Part shown: positions 43,979 through 53,369 of the stretch, piece by piece
Position numbering within the stretch: the first letter of the stretch is position 1
How the letters are laid out: the number at the start of each line of letters is the position of its first letter
DNA from: Deltaproteobacteria bacterium
GTDB lineage: Bacteria > Bdellovibrionota > Bdellovibrionia > Bdellovibrionales > Bdellovibrionaceae
DNA: 64,000 nucleotides
Assembly (NCBI GenBank): GCA_017302835.1
Contig: JAFLCC010000003.1
Location: 124,001-188,000, forward strand
Direction: 5' to 3'
Translations under genes and position numbers: made by a program
The notes under the pieces: generated by a model
Seen by the model: the letters and a program-made list of their open reading frames with translations, nothing else
Told to the model about the DNA's origin: nothing
Databases searched by the model: none

Positions 43979-44422
43979 ATGGCTGATTTTATTTCAGGAA
44001 TGAGAATATCTGGTAGTGGAATGACAGCGCAACGAACTCGTTTAAATACCATTTCTTCAAATATTGCAAATATAAATACGACACAAACTCCAGAGGGTGG
44101 GCCCTATAGACGAAAAGATGTGGTTTTCGAGGCCATGCCTGATACCAAAAATTTCGGAGAAATTTTGACTTCCACGAATCCGAAATCGAACATGCAAAGA
44201 GTGCAAGTCTCTGACGTGATCTCTGACAGGAAAGCTCCCTTGTTAAAATATGAACCTGATCATCCAGACGCAAATCCCGATGGTTATGTCGCCTATCCAA
44301 ATATAAACCTAATGGAAGAAATGACAAATATGATCCAGGCAACTAGAGCCTACGAAGCCAACGTCTCTGCACTTCAGGCATCCAAAGACATGGCATTGAG
44401 TGCTCTTGAAATTGGTCGATAG
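43979..44422 (+). CDS. flgC: Flagellar basal-body rod protein FlgC
   Basis: 147 residues with the rod-protein N-terminal pattern SGMTAQRTRLNTISSNIANI and the C-terminal MIQATRAYEANVSALQASKD. Proximal rod subunit. Followed by a repeat element rather than immediate fliE. Confidence 0.94.
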   Translation: MADFISGMRISGSGMTAQRTRLNTISSNIANINTTQTPEGGPYRRKDVVFEAMPDTKNFGEILTSTNPKSNMQRVQVSDVISDRKAPLLKYEPDHPDANPDGYVAYPNINLMEEMTNMIQATRAYEANVSALQASKDMALSALEIGR

Positions 44423-44445
44423 TGAGACAGGGGTTAAGCCTATGT

Positions 44446-44507
44446 CTCAACTCTTCGTTCTCGTCGGTCGGACACCTTGCGACCTGGCTTCGCCAAGCCT
44501 CAGTCGC
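44446..44507. repeat. GC-rich flagellar repeat element R, copy 1
   Basis: CTCAACTCTTCGTTCTCGTC, GGTCGGAC and a short TGGC/GCCA stem. It matches 49756-49817 over 62 bases with seven differences. The neighbouring TGAGACA and TGTCTCA pair as an outer stem. Noncoding, in the flgC-fliE gap of 168 bases. Confidence 0.8.
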
Positions 44508-44590
44508 TCTTGGAGATTGGGCCAGATTTATGAATTGTCCCTTTAAGCAATTCGATTTTTAAGATAAAATAAACTATAAAGTGAGGATCC

Positions 44591-44956
44591 ATGGACGGGT
44601 TTACAGTTAAAAATTCCAATCAATTTTTAAATTCTGGTTCTTATTTAGATCAAAGATCTTTAAAAGTAGATAATGCTATCGTTGATAAAAACAAAGATTT
44701 AAATGGAAGTATTGCTCCCGATAATCAAATCGTTGGAAAATCTTTTTCAGATACTTTGAACGAGGCTATCAAAGGTGTCAATCAGTTGCAAAAAACAAGT
44801 GATAAGGCGGCTCAGGATTTGGCTACGGGGAAGACGGATAATGTGGCTGATGTGATGATTGCAGCCGAGAAAGCAGATATTGGATTAAGAGTTATGGTTC
44901 AAGTAAGGAATAAAATAATTGATGCTTATAATGAAATTATGAAAATGCAGGTATAG
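44591..44956 (+). CDS. fliE: Flagellar hook-basal body protein FliE
   Basis: 121 residues; C-terminal half carries the FliE signature SFSDTLNEAIKGVNQLQ and ADVMIAAEKADIGLRVMVQV. FliE joins the MS ring to the rod. GAGG precedes the ATG. Confidence 0.92.
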   Translation: MDGFTVKNSNQFLNSGSYLDQRSLKVDNAIVDKNKDLNGSIAPDNQIVGKSFSDTLNEAIKGVNQLQKTSDKAAQDLATGKTDNVADVMIAAEKADIGLRVMVQVRNKIIDAYNEIMKMQV

Positions 44957-44968
44957 AAGGGAAGTGTT

Positions 44969-46624
44969 GTGAATAAAATTTTTGCAGGTATATTAGTTCA
45001 ATACCGTGAATTTTTTAAAAATTTAGGTCCAACTAAACGGTTATCAGTAATCATGGTTTCTATTATTGCTGTGGTGGTAGTGGTGGTCATATTTATGATG
45101 GTCTCAGGGAAAGATTATGTCCCTTTGTTAACCCAAATACCTAATGAACAAATGCCCTTAATTGTTCAAAAATTAAATGAAAAAAACGTGCCTTTTCAAC
45201 TCAAGGAAGATGGTAAAACTATTTTTGTTCCTAAAGATTTATTGCACTCAACACAAATGACGTTGATGGCAGAAATTGGTTCAGCTAAAATGGGAAGCAT
45301 TGGTCTTGAAATTTTTGATAAACAAGATTTCGGAATTAATTCCTATGCGCAGAAAATAAATTTTCAAAGGGCCATCCAGGGTGAATTGATTAGAGCCATA
45401 AATACCTTAACAGCGGTAAAACAATCTAAAGTTCTTTTAGCCCTACCAAATAAAAAAACATTTTTAGAGGAAGGGGGAAAACCTTCTGCCTCTGTGGTTG
45501 TCGAACTTCATCAAGGAAAAGAACTGGGTCCCGATCAAATAAGAGGGATTCGGTACTTAGTTGCTAATGCGGTTGAAGGTATGGATCCAGATAATGTGAC
45601 GGTATTGGATGAGCGTGGTAAAGTTTTAACAAAGCAAGGTGATGGCAGCACTGCCGGTTCAAATGAAATTTTAGATCTTAAGAGCAAGATAGAAAAAGAA
45701 TATGAAGCCAGAATTGAAAGTATTTTAGCAAAAGTGGTTGGGCAATCAAAAGTTGTAGCTAAGGTAAATGCCACGCTAAATAATAAAATAATTTCTTCCG
45801 TAGAAGAAATTGTGGATCCAGAAAAAACAGCTATTCGTGCCCAACAAAGTGAAGAAGAGTCCTTGGATGGTTCACGGGTAAACCCAGCGGGAGTCCCTGG
45901 TTCTAGAAGCAATCTTCCGGGAGCTGAAGACGCTGGTCAAGTCGGTTTTAAACAAGATGTGAAAAAAGAAATTAAAACGACTAATTATGAAGTTCCAAAA
46001 ACCGTAAGAAATGTAAAGGAAGCCGCAGGTAATTTAGAAAAAATATCGGTGGCGGTGGTTGTTGACGGAACCTTTCAAAATATTAAGAACACCCAGGGAG
46101 TTGAAGAGCTGAAATATGTTCCAAGAACTCAAGATGAACTGCAAAAATATGAAACTGTGGTCAAAAATGCAATTGGATTTAATTCCGCGAGGGGTGATTC
46201 GGTTAAGATTGAGAATATTCAATTTCAGCCTGAGGATTTTTCTGAAGCTGAAAAGCTATTAACAAATTTAGAGAAGCGAAAATTATTGCAAGCGATATTT
46301 AAGTGGGCCTTATTGGCATTTTCTTTAATTTTATTTTTCATCATTGTGGTCAGGCCATTCATGCAGTGGATTACGGATTCATTTCAAGATTCTGTCGATG
46401 AAATGTTGCCAAGAACCATCGAGGAACTTGAAGAGCTACAGGCTGTTGATAGCACGCTTCCTGGGATGTCAGCTGCCTTGCCGGTGTTGCAGGAATCAAT
46501 GGACCCTGAAAAGGCTGAGTCTGAATTATTAAAAGATAGGATATTAACAATTATGCAAAAAGATGAAGAAAAAGCCGCTAATGCTTTTGGTATGTGGTTA
46601 GTTCGAAAGGATGAAAAAGCATGA
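44969..46624 (+). CDS. fliF: Flagellar MS-ring protein FliF
   Basis: 551 residues, GTG start. One N-terminal membrane helix (about 25-45), YscJ-like domains with INFQRAIQGELIRAINTLTA and a second membrane helix before the FliG-binding C terminus (LLAFSLILFFIIVVRP). Forms the inner-membrane MS ring. Four-base overlap with fliG. Confidence 0.94.
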   Translation: MNKIFAGILVQYREFFKNLGPTKRLSVIMVSIIAVVVVVVIFMMVSGKDYVPLLTQIPNEQMPLIVQKLNEKNVPFQLKEDGKTIFVPKDLLHSTQMTLMAEIGSAKMGSIGLEIFDKQDFGINSYAQKINFQRAIQGELIRAINTLTAVKQSKVLLALPNKKTFLEEGGKPSASVVVELHQGKELGPDQIRGIRYLVANAVEGMDPDNVTVLDERGKVLTKQGDGSTAGSNEILDLKSKIEKEYEARIESILAKVVGQSKVVAKVNATLNNKIISSVEEIVDPEKTAIRAQQSEEESLDGSRVNPAGVPGSRSNLPGAEDAGQVGFKQDVKKEIKTTNYEVPKTVRNVKEAAGNLEKISVAVVVDGTFQNIKNTQGVEELKYVPRTQDELQKYETVVKNAIGFNSARGDSVKIENIQFQPEDFSEAEKLLTNLEKRKLLQAIFKWALLAFSLILFFIIVVRPFMQWITDSFQDSVDEMLPRTIEELEELQAVDSTLPGMSAALPVLQESMDPEKAESELLKDRILTIMQKDEEKAANAFGMWLVRKDEKA

Positions 46625-47655
46625 AGGTCTATAAACCTGAAATGGTAGAATATGATAGTTTAAAGGGCTTTGATAAAGCAGCCATTTTACTGAATTATCT
46701 AGGTAAAGATGCAGTGAAAATCTTATTAAAACGCATGGAAGACGCTGATATCCGAAAGCTGATAAATGTGATGAATAAATTTCGCGTGGTTCCCGTTCAT
46801 GTAACTAAAAAAATTCTGGAAGAGTTTTATGAGATGATCAGCGAAACTGATGACTATATTTTTTCTGAAACGATATCCAGCAAGGACAGCATTGTCGATG
46901 CCTTAGGTGAAGATAGGGCTCGAGGGATTCTTGGCGGTTTAAATATCACTGCGGGAAATTCTCGGTCTCTAGAGTCATTAGAGATGGTGGATGCTAAATC
47001 ATTGGCAAATTTCCTGGTTAATGAGCACCCGCAGACGGTGGCAGTGATTGTCGCTCACCTGGAGCCAGAGAAAAAAGGTGAAGTTTTAAAGCGTTTGCCA
47101 GAAACCTTGCAGGCAGAAGTAGTTTTGCGAATGGCAAATCTAGAGCATGTGGATCCTGAATTGATTTTAGAGATCGACAAAGTATTAAAGAACCAATTAG
47201 CAAACACAGCCAGCGTTGAACAGTCTACTCTTGGAGGTGTCCAACCCGTAGCAGAGATGCTCAATGTGATGGATAAAAATACCGAAACATCCATTATGTC
47301 TCGATTGGAAGAGAAAGATCCTCTTTTAGCTGAAGAGATTCGAAAGCTGATGTTTGTATTTGAGGATATCAGTAAAATCGATGATCGTGGAATTCAAACA
47401 TTGTTGAAAGAAGTGCCTAACGATAAACTAATCTTAGCACTTAAAACAGCCAATGAGGACATTAAGCAAAAAATATTTAAAAATCTATCAGGTCGTGCTG
47501 CTGAAATGTTAAAAGAAGATTTAACGAGTATGGGTCCTTCTAGGCTTTCAGATGTTGAAAGAGCACAGCAGGAAATTGTAAACGTTGCTCGAAGACTTGA
47601 AGCGGAAGGTAAAATATTAATTGCAAGAGGCGGTTCTGAAGATGCCATGGTATAA
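46621..47655 (+). CDS. fliG: Flagellar motor switch protein FliG
   Basis: 344 residues. N-terminal KAAILLNYLGKDAV, middle EHPQTVAVIVAHLEPEKKGE, and torque helix LMFVFEDISKIDDRGIQTLL with charged residues that contact the stator. Binds FliF and responds to FliM. Confidence 0.94.
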   Translation: MKVYKPEMVEYDSLKGFDKAAILLNYLGKDAVKILLKRMEDADIRKLINVMNKFRVVPVHVTKKILEEFYEMISETDDYIFSETISSKDSIVDALGEDRARGILGGLNITAGNSRSLESLEMVDAKSLANFLVNEHPQTVAVIVAHLEPEKKGEVLKRLPETLQAEVVLRMANLEHVDPELILEIDKVLKNQLANTASVEQSTLGGVQPVAEMLNVMDKNTETSIMSRLEEKDPLLAEEIRKLMFVFEDISKIDDRGIQTLLKEVPNDKLILALKTANEDIKQKIFKNLSGRAAEMLKEDLTSMGPSRLSDVERAQQEIVNVARRLEAEGKILIARGGSEDAMV

Positions 47656-48421
47656 TCGTTCTGTCTTAAAAAAAGAGTTAGCTGAAAGCAGGGTCATGGA
47701 GTTTACTCCTGCAAAATTCGATCTGGGAACTTCTCTTCAAGCTTTAGAGTATATGGAAGAAAGGAAAAAGGGGTCCGACTTTTTAATGAATCCTGTAATT
47801 CAAATACAAACGGGTGTTGATCAGTTGCAAAGTGAAAATATTGATAAAATGGCTGAAGAGTTGGCTCTAAATAAAATTCAAGATATTCAAGAGAATTCTT
47901 ACAAAGAAGGTTATGAATTAGGATTAGATGAGGGACTAAAAAAAGCCTATCAAGAAAAAAATTCTGAATTGATTTCTAAATTGGACGAATTTGAAAGCCT
48001 CATGGAAAGATTAACCCAAATTAAAAAAGACTTAGAAATCCATAATGAATCTCATTTAGTCAGGCTCATTTATCATATGGTCGAAAGGGTATCGTTACGG
48101 CACGTTGAACTTGACAATAATATTTTGGTGGATGTGATGAGGCAATCATTGAGTCTAGCACAAGACGAAGAGAATGTCGTTGTTCAAGTATCAAAATCTC
48201 AGTTTGAGTTTATAGAAGACTTAAAGAAACAAACAGCTCGAGAATTTGATTTTTTGCGAAAGATTACCCTTGAACCAAATGAAAGCATCACTGCCGGTGG
48301 GTGTATTGTTCAAACAAATTACGGAGAAGTAGATTCAAGAACAGAACAGCGATTGGAAAAGTTATGGAACAACCTTAAGGAATCTCTGCCTAAGGTAAAG
48401 AATGAACTAAAATATGAATGA
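47642..48421 (+). CDS. fliH: Flagellar export apparatus protein FliH
   Basis: 259 residues if started at ATG 47642 (an upstream ATG at 47621 lies inside fliG). Helical N-terminal half, V-ATPase E-like C-terminal domain; overlaps FliG by 14 bases and FliI by 8. FliH regulates the FliI ATPase. Confidence 0.85.
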   Translation: MPWYNRSVLKKELAESRVMEFTPAKFDLGTSLQALEYMEERKKGSDFLMNPVIQIQTGVDQLQSENIDKMAEELALNKIQDIQENSYKEGYELGLDEGLKKAYQEKNSELISKLDEFESLMERLTQIKKDLEIHNESHLVRLIYHMVERVSLRHVELDNNILVDVMRQSLSLAQDEENVVVQVSKSQFEFIEDLKKQTAREFDFLRKITLEPNESITAGGCIVQTNYGEVDSRTEQRLEKLWNNLKESLPKVKNELKYE

Positions 48422-49736
48422 AATCAATTTTGAAAAGTATAGCCATTTAATTTCAAACATTCACCTTTCGAAAGATAGTGGAAAGGTAAAAGAAGTCGTA
48501 GGAATGATTATTAAGGGTTATCTTCCTGGTGCGGCGATTGGAAGTATTGTTGAAATTTTCCCACATGGTACCGAAAAATTTTTTTTAGCTGAAGTTGTTG
48601 GATTTAAAGATAAAGATGTTTTGATGATGCCATTAAATGATATGCGTGGAGTGGGGCTAGGGGCTAAAATTGTTTTATCTAAACAAATTGCAACCATCAG
48701 GGTCGGGCAGGAACTTATCGGTAGAGTGGTTGATGGCCTAGGTCAACCTTTAGATGGGTTGCCTCCGATAGAGGATTTCCAAGAAAAGTCCTTATATGCA
48801 GAAGTTGTCAATCCCTTGCAACGTAAGCCCATTAATCAATCGCTGGATTTAGGTGTGAGAGCCATCAATTCTTGTCTGACGGTGGGGTTAGGTCAACGGG
48901 TAGCTATTATGGCGGGGTCAGGAGTTGGAAAATCGGTGCTTCTAGGAATGATGGCTAGATATACGAATGCAGATATCAATGTTATTGCCCTCATCGGAGA
49001 GCGTGGTCGAGAGGTGAGAGAATTTATCGAAAATGATCTAGGCCTTGAGGGGATGAAAAAGTCAGTGATTGTTTGTGTTACCAGTGACCAAAGTCCATTG
49101 ATACGAATGCGGGGGGCCTTTGTGGCTACAGCGATAGCTGAGTATTTTTGTGGATTAGGAAAAAATGTATTATTGATGATGGACTCGGTCACGCGTTTTG
49201 CAATGGCACAAAGAGAAATTGGATTAAGTACAGGAGAGCCACCCTCATCTAAGGGCTACACCCCAAGTGTGTTTGCACATCTTCCTAAATTACTCGAGAG
49301 AGCTGGAAACTTTGAAAATCAAGGAAGTATTACGGGTTTGTACACGACTCTTGTTGAGGGCGATGATATGAATGATCCCATCGGAGATTCTGTAAGATCT
49401 ATTGTGGATGGACATATCGTTCTTTCAAGGCAACTGGCGCAAAAGGGGCATTTCCCTTCAATTGATATCCTTGCAAGCGCGTCCAGAGTGATGAAGAATG
49501 TTACCCAATTGGAGCACCAAAAGTTAGCTCAAAGAATAAGAGAAACTCTAGCAGTTTATAAAGATGCAGAGGATCTAATTAATATTGGTGCCTACAAGCC
49601 AGGGGCTAATCCGAAAATTGATAAGGCAATTAAATTGATTGATCCCATCAATGAATTTTTGCGACAAAGGGTTGAAGATGGAACTCGTTATGCCCAGACG
49701 ATGAGACTTTTACAGCAATTATTTGTTGGTCAATAA
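48414..49736 (+). CDS. fliI: Flagellum-specific export ATPase FliI
   Basis: 440 residues. Walker A MAGSGVGKSVLLGM, IALIGERGREVREFIEND, Walker B VLLMMDSVTRFAMAQREIG. Similar to F1 beta. Energises export with the proton motive force. Confidence 0.95.
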   Translation: MNEINFEKYSHLISNIHLSKDSGKVKEVVGMIIKGYLPGAAIGSIVEIFPHGTEKFFLAEVVGFKDKDVLMMPLNDMRGVGLGAKIVLSKQIATIRVGQELIGRVVDGLGQPLDGLPPIEDFQEKSLYAEVVNPLQRKPINQSLDLGVRAINSCLTVGLGQRVAIMAGSGVGKSVLLGMMARYTNADINVIALIGERGREVREFIENDLGLEGMKKSVIVCVTSDQSPLIRMRGAFVATAIAEYFCGLGKNVLLMMDSVTRFAMAQREIGLSTGEPPSSKGYTPSVFAHLPKLLERAGNFENQGSITGLYTTLVEGDDMNDPIGDSVRSIVDGHIVLSRQLAQKGHFPSIDILASASRVMKNVTQLEHQKLAQRIRETLAVYKDAEDLINIGAYKPGANPKIDKAIKLIDPINEFLRQRVEDGTRYAQTMRLLQQLFVGQ

Positions 49737-49861
49737 TCAGTGGTCACTCATAGGACTCAACTCTTCGTTCTCGTCGGTCAGACTCCTTGAGGCTTGGCTT
49801 TTCCAAGCCTCAGTCGCCTCCCTCCTGCGGCCTCGATTTGAGTCCTATGAGTGACCACTGA
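49737..49861. repeat. Repeat element R, copy 2, within a 24-bp inverted repeat
   Basis: Outer arms TCAGTGGTCACTCATAGGAC plus TCAA at 49737-49760 pair perfectly with 49838-49861. Inside, GAGGCTTGG (49789-49797) pairs with CCAAGCCTC (49803-49811), extended by one more base pair. The 62 bases 49756-49817 match copy 1 at 44446-44507. GC-rich and noncoding, starting just after the fliI stop; the fliI-fliJ gap is 205 bases. Confidence 0.88.
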
Positions 49862-49941
49862 GAAATAAAATCTAAGCTCTACAAAAGTCACAAAAATCAA
49901 TTATTTTAAAAATATTTTTTAAAGCATGATACTATTTAATA

Positions 49942-50403
49942 ATGAATTTTAAATTTCGAATGCAGAAAGTTTTAGAACATCGTAAAACACTAGAGGACAT
50001 TGCTAAATCAGAGTTAGAAGATGCTATTTTTAAGTTTAATAATGAAGTTCAAAATCTTCAAAAAATGATAGATGAAAAAAAAAATTCGCGTGTCGTTACT
50101 TATCATTTTCAAACAGCTAATCAAATATCAAGTCCTGAGAAAAAATTTATTTTTTCTCAGGCGGAATCTTTTCAAAGGCTCCAGGACATAAGGATTGAGA
50201 CTCAGAAAGAAGTCATAAGAAATATTGAAAAAGAAGTCGAGGCCAAAAGGGAATTTTTGAAAATCAAAGCAATTGATTATAAAATAATAGATAAGTTTAA
50301 AGAAAAGAAAAAAGAACAATTTCTTGAAGAACTGAAAAAAAATGAACAGTCTCAAAATGAAGAAACAGTAATGCTGAGATTCGTCTTAGGAAATAAAAAA
50401 TGA
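49942..50403 (+). CDS. fliJ: Flagellar export protein FliJ
   Basis: 153 residues of continuous coiled coil beginning NFKFRMQKVLEHRKTLEDIA, the FliJ pattern. A central stalk-like part of the export ATPase. Overlaps the next gene by four bases (ATGA). Confidence 0.88.
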   Translation: MNFKFRMQKVLEHRKTLEDIAKSELEDAIFKFNNEVQNLQKMIDEKKNSRVVTYHFQTANQISSPEKKFIFSQAESFQRLQDIRIETQKEVIRNIEKEVEAKREFLKIKAIDYKIIDKFKEKKKEQFLEELKKNEQSQNEETVMLRFVLGNKK

Positions 50404-51308
50404 ACGGTTATGATAAATATTTAAAACAGGTAGAATCCAAAGCAAACAGAGGAGATAAATTATCTTTTTCTCGTAGTCAATTTTCAAATAAGAAAACAAG
50501 TTCCGACCCGCAAAATAATCGTGACCAAAGATTTAATCGTGATCGAAGGTTTAAACAAGATCAGCAGATTAAAAGAGATCAACAGGTTAAACCTAAAAAA
50601 AGAATTCCCATGTTGAGCGTTGTGTTTTCATTGATAGGCTTTTTTTTGGCCTTATGGGGGTACGAAAATCAGCCTCAGCTAGATAAGTGGATTAACTCAA
50701 TTGAAATATCATTTACGACCAAGTCCTTTAGTAAGGAGGCTTCTTCGGAGCCTGCACATCATCCAGAGAAAAAAGAGCCTGATGCCGTCGAAGGGGCAGT
50801 AAAACCACAAGAATCAAAGTTAGAAAATGATATTGTTGATTTTAATTTTATAAAGGATTTTCAAGAGCGAAAAAAACAACTGGATTTAAAAGAAGAAGAA
50901 TTAAAAAAATTGGAATCAGAAATCGTTAGTCAGCGTGAAAATATTGATAAAAAACTTGATGAAGTAGAAAATATCAGAAAAAAAATAACTCAGCAACTTG
51001 AGGATAGAGTCAAAGCTGATGAACAAAAAATTGACACCCTTGTTCAGGTTTACAGTCAAATGAAACCCCCACAAGCAGCCAAAGTTTTTGAATCCATTGA
51101 TGAAGACTTGGCAGTCGAAGTCCTGACTAAGATGAAGAAAAAAAATGCTGCAGAAATTCTAAATTTATTGAAGCCTGAGAGGGCTCAAAGCCTTTCAGAG
51201 AAATTTGCAGGTTATAGAAGAAAGCCATCTAGTATAGGTTCTGAAGCAAAAAATTCGGAAACAAGAAACAATGAGGAATTAAAGAATGTTAATAGCAAAA
51301 AACCATAA
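50400..51308 (+). CDS. MotE-like flagellar protein
   Basis: 302 residues. One membrane helix at about 63-82 (MLSVVFSLIGFFLALWGY), a long coiled coil (about 155-205) and the C-terminal MgtE-N-like segment TLVQVYSQMKPPQAAKVFES then LTKMKKKNAAEILNLLKPER. MotE stabilises stator proteins. The N terminus is a basic DRDRRFKQDQ-type repeat, which is unusual. Confidence 0.78.
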   Translation: MNGYDKYLKQVESKANRGDKLSFSRSQFSNKKTSSDPQNNRDQRFNRDRRFKQDQQIKRDQQVKPKKRIPMLSVVFSLIGFFLALWGYENQPQLDKWINSIEISFTTKSFSKEASSEPAHHPEKKEPDAVEGAVKPQESKLENDIVDFNFIKDFQERKKQLDLKEEELKKLESEIVSQRENIDKKLDEVENIRKKITQQLEDRVKADEQKIDTLVQVYSQMKPPQAAKVFESIDEDLAVEVLTKMKKKNAAEILNLLKPERAQSLSEKFAGYRRKPSSIGSEAKNSETRNNEELKNVNSKKP

Positions 51309-51340
51309 CAACCTAAACAATTTTAACGAAAGGAGATTGA

Positions 51341-53251
51341 TTGAACCTGCAGGCCATGTCTGCATCGCCCCTAATGGAAATGTCAGCCAAGACAAAAATT
51401 CCAATTCGCGATGTGGAACAAAAGGATTCTGCTGACAGTGAAAAAAGTTTCGATCAAGTTTTAAAACAGAAAACTAATTCGCGGTCAGCTAACAAACCGC
51501 AGATTTTGTCTCAAGAGAAGAACACTTCTGAAAATGAAGCTTCAAATATTGATTCTGAAGATGATAATAAAGATAGTTTTTCGAAGATAAAAAAAGAGAC
51601 AAATGAAAGCGTGGCTGGAAGGGATGCAAAGAAGGATTCAAAAGTTAAAAAATTCATGGACTCATTTGAGAGTGAATTTCAAGTGCCCCCAACTCGACTA
51701 GTTGAGGTCATCAGTCAGTTAACGCCTGAACAATTATCAGAGTCTGCAGAGCAAACTGCTGATTCGGTAATTGATCAGTTAAACTTGGATCCCCTTGCAA
51801 AACCAAAGGCTAAGAAGCAATATTTAGAGTTGATACAGGATTTGAATCAGATTTCTGTGGCAAACCAACAATTGACACCTTTACCAGGGTTATCGTTGAT
51901 GGGTTTAGGAATGGCTCAAGAGCGATTTCAAAAAATGAAATCACAGAGAGAAGTTCTTCAGAAGTCAATTGATCAAATGAACCAGAGTTTTTGGAAGCCG
52001 CGAGAGGTATTTAAAGACAACACTCTTGTAGAGCTTTCTAAATCAGATATTTTGAGCGGTTCAGAATCTGCTGTTCCAACTAAGATATCTCGTTTGGTGG
52101 AACCTGATTTTAATAATCAATTGATGAATCTAACAGATTCAAACAGTCAGCTAGATTCAGAACTTTCAAATCAAGTGTTGACTACAAAGTTTGATGGCCA
52201 AACTGAGTTGCCAACAATAGATTTACTGCATCCGTCAAAAGCGGCAACTGTTGAGAATATCACGACAGTCCCAAACATTCCAACAGTCCTGACAGTCCCA
52301 GCTGTTGCGACTCCCGGTATGGCTGAGGCGGAAGTAATCGCAGCAACAGCCGGTGCTGCTGCAGCAGGAGCAACGGCAACAGCAAACACAAGTGCAGTGA
52401 CCGCAGCTGAATGGCGTCGAGAGGATCCAAAGATTCAACAACGGGACTCAGAGTTATTAAATACGGACCAGATGAATTCTTCTCTTTTAAAGAAGACGGA
52501 GGCTCCAGAGAGGTTTAAAGAAGGACAAAGTGCTACTTCCTATTTTGAAGGGCAAGCTCAAGGAAAAGAGCTTTCTAAAACTCAGAGATCTAACAAATCA
52601 AAGGGTGAGGAGCTGAAATCTCTTTTTGCTGCCCAACTGGGAAATCAGATTTACACTGAGGAGAGCGCGCGAGGAGAAGCCACTTCTGCCAAACTAATTC
52701 CTAAAGAGCTAACGCCAGCTGAGATTGATAAAAACATTCAAAATGTCATGCATCAGGCTCAGTATTTAGTTAAAAAGGGTGGAGGCGAAGTGAATGTCAA
52801 AATGAGTCCAGAGGGACTTGGACAAATTCAGTTGAAGGTAGAATTGATCGACGGCAAAGTGCAGATGCAAATGGTTACCGATAATAAAGAAACTAAAAAG
52901 ATTTTAGAATCTAATATGGGTGATTTAAAAGACCAGTTGTCTTCACATAAGTTGAATATCAACTCAATCAAAATTGATACGGTTCAAGGTGTTAATACCG
53001 ATGTGGCTACAAGAAATCAAAACTCTTTGGACCTATCGCAAAACCAATCAGACAGACAAACCAAACAATTTTGGAATCAGTTTCAAGATCAGTTTGGCAG
53101 AGGTCCTCAAAGGGAGGCTTTGTTTCAACCACCACAAGTAAAGGGCTATGCTAAGAAAAGCTCTCAGCCCATTGCTCCTGCAGAAAGCTCACAATTGCTT
53201 TCTGCACGAAGAGAAATGGGTAAGGGAAGTGGGCTGAATTTGGTAGCTTGA
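51341..53251 (+). CDS. fliK: Flagellar hook-length control protein FliK
   Basis: 636 residues, TTG start with AAAGGAG five bases upstream. Long low-complexity linker (Ser, Glu, Gln, and an Ala-rich stretch about 330-360), then a Flg_hook domain: GGGEVNVKMSPEGLGQIQLK and DLKDQLSSHKLNINSI. A molecular ruler switching export from hook to filament. Confidence 0.88.
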   Translation: MNLQAMSASPLMEMSAKTKIPIRDVEQKDSADSEKSFDQVLKQKTNSRSANKPQILSQEKNTSENEASNIDSEDDNKDSFSKIKKETNESVAGRDAKKDSKVKKFMDSFESEFQVPPTRLVEVISQLTPEQLSESAEQTADSVIDQLNLDPLAKPKAKKQYLELIQDLNQISVANQQLTPLPGLSLMGLGMAQERFQKMKSQREVLQKSIDQMNQSFWKPREVFKDNTLVELSKSDILSGSESAVPTKISRLVEPDFNNQLMNLTDSNSQLDSELSNQVLTTKFDGQTELPTIDLLHPSKAATVENITTVPNIPTVLTVPAVATPGMAEAEVIAATAGAAAAGATATANTSAVTAAEWRREDPKIQQRDSELLNTDQMNSSLLKKTEAPERFKEGQSATSYFEGQAQGKELSKTQRSNKSKGEELKSLFAAQLGNQIYTEESARGEATSAKLIPKELTPAEIDKNIQNVMHQAQYLVKKGGGEVNVKMSPEGLGQIQLKVELIDGKVQMQMVTDNKETKKILESNMGDLKDQLSSHKLNINSIKIDTVQGVNTDVATRNQNSLDLSQNQSDRQTKQFWNQFQDQFGRGPQREALFQPPQVKGYAKKSSQPIAPAESSQLLSARREMGKGSGLNLVA

Positions 53252-53369
53252 TCAAAGTCGGAATTTTTACTTAGTGATTCCACCTTGTTTTTAAAGGATG
53301 ATAAAATCTAAGGAACAGGAACCTGGGGAACAATGTGGAATCACTTTATCTTACATATGGGGGAGTTTT

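Noticed and set aside
52171-52389. Alanine/valine-rich minus-strand frame within fliK
   Set aside because: Shadow of the low-complexity Ala-rich stretch of FliK; not independent.
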